Source of the DNA: Bacteroidia bacterium
GTDB lineage: Bacteria; Bacteroidota; Bacteroidia; B-17B0; Aurantibacillaceae
NCBI GenBank assembly: GCA_014379485.1
Contig: JACMLS010001074.1
Coordinates: 1 to 9,133 of the forward strand
DNA: 9,133 nucleotides
Direction: 5' to 3'
Position numbers and translations under genes: made by a program
The notes under the pieces: generated by a model
The model's input: the letters and a program-made list of their open reading frames with translations, nothing else
The model's database searches: none
Told to the model about the DNA's origin: nothing
Shown: piece by piece, positions 6,887-9,133 of the stretch
How positions within the stretch are numbered: position 1 is the stretch's first letter
Layout: every line of letters begins with the position of its first letter

Positions 6887-7768
6887 TTAAAAGATATGCT
6901 TTTCTGCATGATAGGAGGAACGGACGAGAGGCCCTGATTCTACAAACCTGAACCCCCGGTTTATACCTTCCTTATAATAAAAGTCGAATTTATCCGGATG
7001 TATGAATTCAACTACGGGTAAATGTTTGGGCGTGGGTTGCAGGTACTGGCCTAATGTAAGCACATCGCAATTAACTTCCCGCAAATCGTCCATAGCTTGC
7101 AATACCTCGTCAGTTTCCTCCCCTAATCCAAGCATTATTCCTGATTTTGTGTGAAGTTCTGCTTCGTGCACCCTTTTCAGTAATTCAAGGCTTCTGTCAT
7201 ATTTGGCCTGTATGCGTACCTTTTGGGTTAAGCGTTTTACGGTTTCTATATTATGCGAAATAATATCTGGCTTCACATCAATAATTCTTTGCAAATTTTC
7301 CCATTTTCCGGCAAAATCCGGAATCAGGGTTTCAAATTTTGTGAGCGGAGAAATTTCTCTGATCGCCTTTATCGTTTCTGCCCAAATAATAGAACCCCCG
7401 TCTTTAAGATCATCGCGGTCAACAGAAGTAATTACGCAATGTTTTACCTCCATTAGTTTTACAGAATTGGCAATGCGCATGGGCTCATCCCAGTCAACAT
7501 TTTTAGGCTTGCCTGTTGCCACTGCGCAAAATCCGCAAGAGCGTGTACAAATATTGCCCAGAATCATAAAAGTAGCTGTTCCTGCTCCCCAGCACTCACC
7601 CATATTCGGGCAGCTTCCACTCTCACAAATGGTATGTAATTTATGTTTATCAACCAGTTTCCTCACTTTTGCGTATTCTTCTCCTATTGGAAGTTTTACG
7701 CGCAACCAGTTTGGCTTTTTAGGTTTTTCCTGCAGGTTTTTTTCTACCCCTTCAATTAAATCATTCAT
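6887..7768 (-). CDS. lipA: Lipoyl synthase
   Basis: This radical-SAM enzyme inserts two sulfur atoms into octanoyl chains carried on E2 subunits and GcvH, forming the lipoyl cofactor of pyruvate and 2-oxoglutarate dehydrogenases and the glycine cleavage system. It is 293 residues, the normal length. The auxiliary cluster cysteines are C48, C53 and C59 (CESGSCPNMGEC, CX4CX5C), and the radical-SAM cluster is C74, C78 and C81 (CTRSCGFC, CX3CX2C). The C-terminal RSSYHAE motif (283-289) supplies the conserved serine that also binds the auxiliary cluster. All expected catalytic positions are intact. The ATG at 7768 was chosen because the length and the KPNWLRVKLP start of the domain fit the family, and a weak CAGGG lies a few bases upstream. 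The octanoyltransferase gene lipB, its usual pathway partner, is not in the window. Upstream on the same strand, after 95 bases, is a conserved exported protein that may share its transcript. Confidence 0.98.
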   Translation of the reverse strand: MNDLIEGVEKNLQEKPKKPNWLRVKLPIGEEYAKVRKLVDKHKLHTICESGSCPNMGECWGAGTATFMILGNICTRSCGFCAVATGKPKNVDWDEPMRIANSVKLMEVKHCVITSVDRDDLKDGGSIIWAETIKAIREISPLTKFETLIPDFAGKWENLQRIIDVKPDIISHNIETVKRLTQKVRIQAKYDRSLELLKRVHEAELHTKSGIMLGLGEETDEVLQAMDDLREVNCDVLTLGQYLQPTPKHLPVVEFIHPDKFDFYYKEGINRGFRFVESGPLVRSSYHAEKHIF

Positions 7769-7863
7769 TGTACCCTGTGCCTTGCTTTAATGAGATATAA
7801 AATTAGAAATTTTTTCTTTTCTGATGCTATTAAACTATGTTACTACCGAACCACAATTGCACA

Positions 7864-8619
7864 TCAAAACCATTTTTTTCCGAAAATAAAATTGGCATAA
7901 ATGGTTAGAAAAAAAGGTGAGTTTGTTTTTGTAGCCATAATTGGAATAGCTTTTGGGTACACATCAATCACAGTGCCTAATTCCAGCGCTTTTATATCGT
8001 CAGAATTATCTGCGTACTCACAACTGATGGCAAACTTTGCATAGCCGCCCGGATAAAGTTTTGATTTGTTGAACCCGGTAAAAAAAGGAGCTCTTCCGTT
8101 AATATTACTTTGGTTATGTTTTTCAGGGTCGTATTGTTCTGTTGTAACAGGTTTTTGTTCTGAGTTTGGAATGTTGTGCACAATGTCTAAGTACACAGGT
8201 TTTGCAAGACAAATGGATCCACCAATAAAAGTTGAATAGCGGATCTCAACACTTTTTCTTTCTCCTCTTCTGAAAAGAACATTCTGAAAACCTATACCCG
8301 GGCGAAACAAAACCAGGCTATTTAATTTACCATAATAATATCCTTTTGAATTTTCTGTTCTGGAAACTTTAACTTCTTTGGGATGATGCATGGTGAGTAA
8401 GTCCATTTCAAACACTCTTTTTCTCATTCCTGTTACGTGTCTTGCCCTTCTGTAATTTAACCCAAAACCGCGAGAGTGAACAAATAAACCACCGCTGGCC
8501 TCATTCCGCATCAACACGTTTAATTCTTTACCCGAAGTAAGCTGAGACGCAGGCGCCTGGGCATTCACTTCGGTAAGAAGAGAAAAAATAAAACTTGCTA
8601 TGAGATAAATTTTTTTCAT
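7864..8619 (-). CDS. Conserved exported protein of unknown function, probable outer-membrane beta-barrel
   Basis: This is a 251-residue protein with a clear cleavable signal peptide (MKKIYLIASFIFSLLTEVNA, likely cleaved after Ala20). The mature part has many alternating polar/hydrophobic segments rich in aromatic residues (GGLFVHSRGFGLNYRR, YYYGKLNSLVLFRPG, FFLTIYANFIFGKKWF). It ends in Phe after an aromatic-rich strand, which resembles the beta-signal recognised by the BAM complex. I therefore infer a small outer-membrane beta-barrel. I recall close relatives in many Bacteroidota annotated only as hypothetical proteins, sharing the patterns NEASGGLFVHSRGFGLNYRR, RKSVEIRYSTFIG, EYDPEKH and YPKAIPIMA, but I know no assigned function. 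It lies 95 bases upstream of lipA on the same strand, with no convincing terminator between them. Its promoter region is shared with the divergent OsmC-family gene. There are no catalytic motifs, repeats or signs of truncation. Confidence 0.85.
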   Translation of the reverse strand: MKKIYLIASFIFSLLTEVNAQAPASQLTSGKELNVLMRNEASGGLFVHSRGFGLNYRRARHVTGMRKRVFEMDLLTMHHPKEVKVSRTENSKGYYYGKLNSLVLFRPGIGFQNVLFRRGERKSVEIRYSTFIGGSICLAKPVYLDIVHNIPNSEQKPVTTEQYDPEKHNQSNINGRAPFFTGFNKSKLYPGGYAKFAISCEYADNSDDIKALELGTVIDVYPKAIPIMATKTNSPFFLTIYANFIFGKKWF

Positions 8620-8647
8620 TTAAAAACGCAAAATAAAACGGCCTTAC

Positions 8648-8659
8648 CTACAAATGTAG
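8648..8659. promoter_or_regulatory. Short palindrome overlapping the -7 box (possible operator)
   Basis: CTACAAATGTAG is a perfect inverted repeat (arms CTACA and TGTAG, two-base centre). It overlaps the -7 element proposed for the exported-protein gene, so a protein bound here would block that promoter. No matching second site is visible in the divergent region, and the arms are only five bases, so it may be chance. Confidence 0.25.
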
Positions 8660-8683
8660 CCAATGAAGGTAGTAATTCCTAAA
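8651..8683 (-). promoter_or_regulatory. Candidate promoter for the exported beta-barrel gene
   Basis: On the - strand, TACATTTG (8658-8651) matches the Bacteroidota -7 consensus TAnnTTTG exactly. The sequence TTTA lies 21 bases upstream (8683-8680) and is one base from the usual TTTG -33 element. Transcription would begin around 8645, giving a leader of about 25 bases before the ATG at 8619. Confidence 0.5.
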
Positions 8684-8704
8684 TTCCGGCAAGCTTTTTA
8701 TAAT

Positions 8705-8712
8705 TATTTTTG
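8705..8712 (+). promoter_or_regulatory. Candidate -7 promoter element for the OsmC-family gene
   Basis: TATTTTTG is an exact match to TAnnTTTG and lies 12 bases upstream of the ATG at 8725. If used, transcription would start only a few bases before the start codon, giving a nearly leaderless message. This also argues that the in-frame TTG at 8710, which lies inside this box, is not the start codon. No TTTG -33 element is visible at the expected distance, and the tract is AT-rich, so the call is tentative. Confidence 0.35.
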
Positions 8713-8724
8713 ACAAAAAAAAAG

Positions 8725-9132
8725 ATGACTTCTACCGTAAAATATTCAGGAGAATTGCGCACCGTTGCAACCCATATTAAATCAGGAAATTCCATAATTA
8801 CAGATGCTCCAACAGATAATCATGGTAAGGGAGAGGCCTTTTCTCCTACCGATCTTTTGGCAACCGCATTGGGGGCCTGCATGCTTACCGTTATGGGAAT
8901 TTATGCAGAACGCAGCCAGATTAATATAAAAGGAACAATGGTTGAAATTGAAAAAATAATGGGCACTGAACCCAGAAGAGTTACAGAGATAAAAGTGAAA
9001 ATGATTTTTCCTGCGGACCTAACATTAGATGAAAAGCAAAGAAAATCGCTTGAAAACACGGCTTTAACCTGTCCGGTAGCCAAAAGCCTTCATCCTGATC
9101 TGAAACAGGATATTGAGTTTGTTTACCTCTGA
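8725..9132 (+). CDS. OsmC/Ohr-family protein (thiol-dependent peroxidase-like)
   Basis: This is a 135-residue complete member of the OsmC/Ohr family, whose studied members reduce organic hydroperoxides with a pair of cysteines in the cytoplasm. Both cysteines are present in the expected contexts: C52 in the helix segment TALGACMLTVMG and C116 in LTCPVAKSLHP. The SPTDLLATALG motif just before C52 is characteristic of the family. The pattern, with a CPV second cysteine and an N-terminal MTSTVKYSGELRT strand, looks more like the general OsmC/YhfA-type branch than Ohr, so the physiological substrate is uncertain. ATG 8725 is preferred over the in-frame TTG at 8710, which would add only a Lys-rich tail (TKKK) and overlaps a promoter-like box. 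The gene is divergent from the exported-protein gene and stops one base before the right edge of the window. Confidence 0.93.
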   Translation: MTSTVKYSGELRTVATHIKSGNSIITDAPTDNHGKGEAFSPTDLLATALGACMLTVMGIYAERSQINIKGTMVEIEKIMGTEPRRVTEIKVKMIFPADLTLDEKQRKSLENTALTCPVAKSLHPDLKQDIEFVYL

Positions 9133-9133
9133 C

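Noticed and set aside
7203..7790. A 195-codon open frame on the + strand opposite lipA
   Set aside because: It is antisense to a fully convincing lipoyl synthase, its translation shows no family motif, and its length follows from the codon bias of lipA.
7769..7863. A possible terminator or promoter between the exported-protein gene and lipA
   Set aside because: There is only a weak AGAAA/TTTCT pairing in an AT-rich run and no match to TAnnTTTG better than one or two mismatches, so no site was called. The 95 bases otherwise show nothing clear.
8710..8724. The TTG at 8710 as start of the OsmC-family gene
   Set aside because: It adds only a Lys-rich stretch not typical of the family and lies inside a promoter-like box. 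The ATG at 8725 gives the normal length and N-terminal strand.
1..9133. A hidden defence, toxin-antitoxin, CRISPR, insertion-sequence or integration-site system
   Set aside because: No repeat-spacer array, transposase, nuclease, small paired genes, tRNA or attachment-like direct repeats were seen. Coding style looks even across the window, so it reads as normal chromosome.

Overview
The window looks like ordinary chromosome from a Bacteroidota bacterium. Four things support this. There is a very large secreted protein with a type IX secretion (T9SS) C-terminal sorting tail. A SpoIIE-type phosphatase follows a membrane/coiled-coil segment in the arrangement common in this phylum. The DNA is AT-rich with A-rich leaders and few Shine-Dalgarno sites. 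Sequences matching the Bacteroidota -7 promoter consensus TAnnTTTG lie upstream of start codons. No species can be named from the sequence alone.

Left block, + strand (1-3214): the 3' part of a membrane-anchored SpoIIE/PP2C-type phosphatase gene, open at the left edge, is followed after 3 bases by an amidohydrolase-family lipoprotein and then by a TrmH/SpoU-type RNA methyltransferase. The tight spacing suggests one transcript, at least for the first two. A short interspersed-repeat-like sequence fills the gap before the methyltransferase and creates a spurious TTG-initiated N-terminal extension.

Convergent junction (3215-3384): a strong hairpin that can terminate both strands lies between two related REP-like elements built on GTCAC...GAGC...GTCGA.

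Middle and right block, - strand (3385-8619): the genes, in transcription order from the right, are a conserved exported protein that is probably an outer-membrane beta-barrel, lipoyl synthase (lipA), a candidate terminator, and an 1115-residue Asp-box/beta-propeller protein with a T9SS sorting tail. At the right edge, an OsmC/Ohr-family peroxidase-like gene runs divergently on the + strand. It is separated from the beta-barrel gene by about 105 bases carrying two exact TAnnTTTG matches, one of which lies inside a short palindrome.

The genes do not form an obvious dedicated pathway. They mix signalling (phosphatase), housekeeping (lipA, trmH), stress (OsmC) and cell-surface functions. I found no CRISPR array, insertion sequence, tRNA, rRNA, toxin-antitoxin pair or recognisable defence system, and no convincing undescribed system. 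The items most worth a second look are an in-frame insertion in the amidohydrolase, the repeat/terminator cluster, the unassigned domain in the T9SS protein, and the conserved exported protein next to lipA. No stretch longer than 300 bases lacks a gene.
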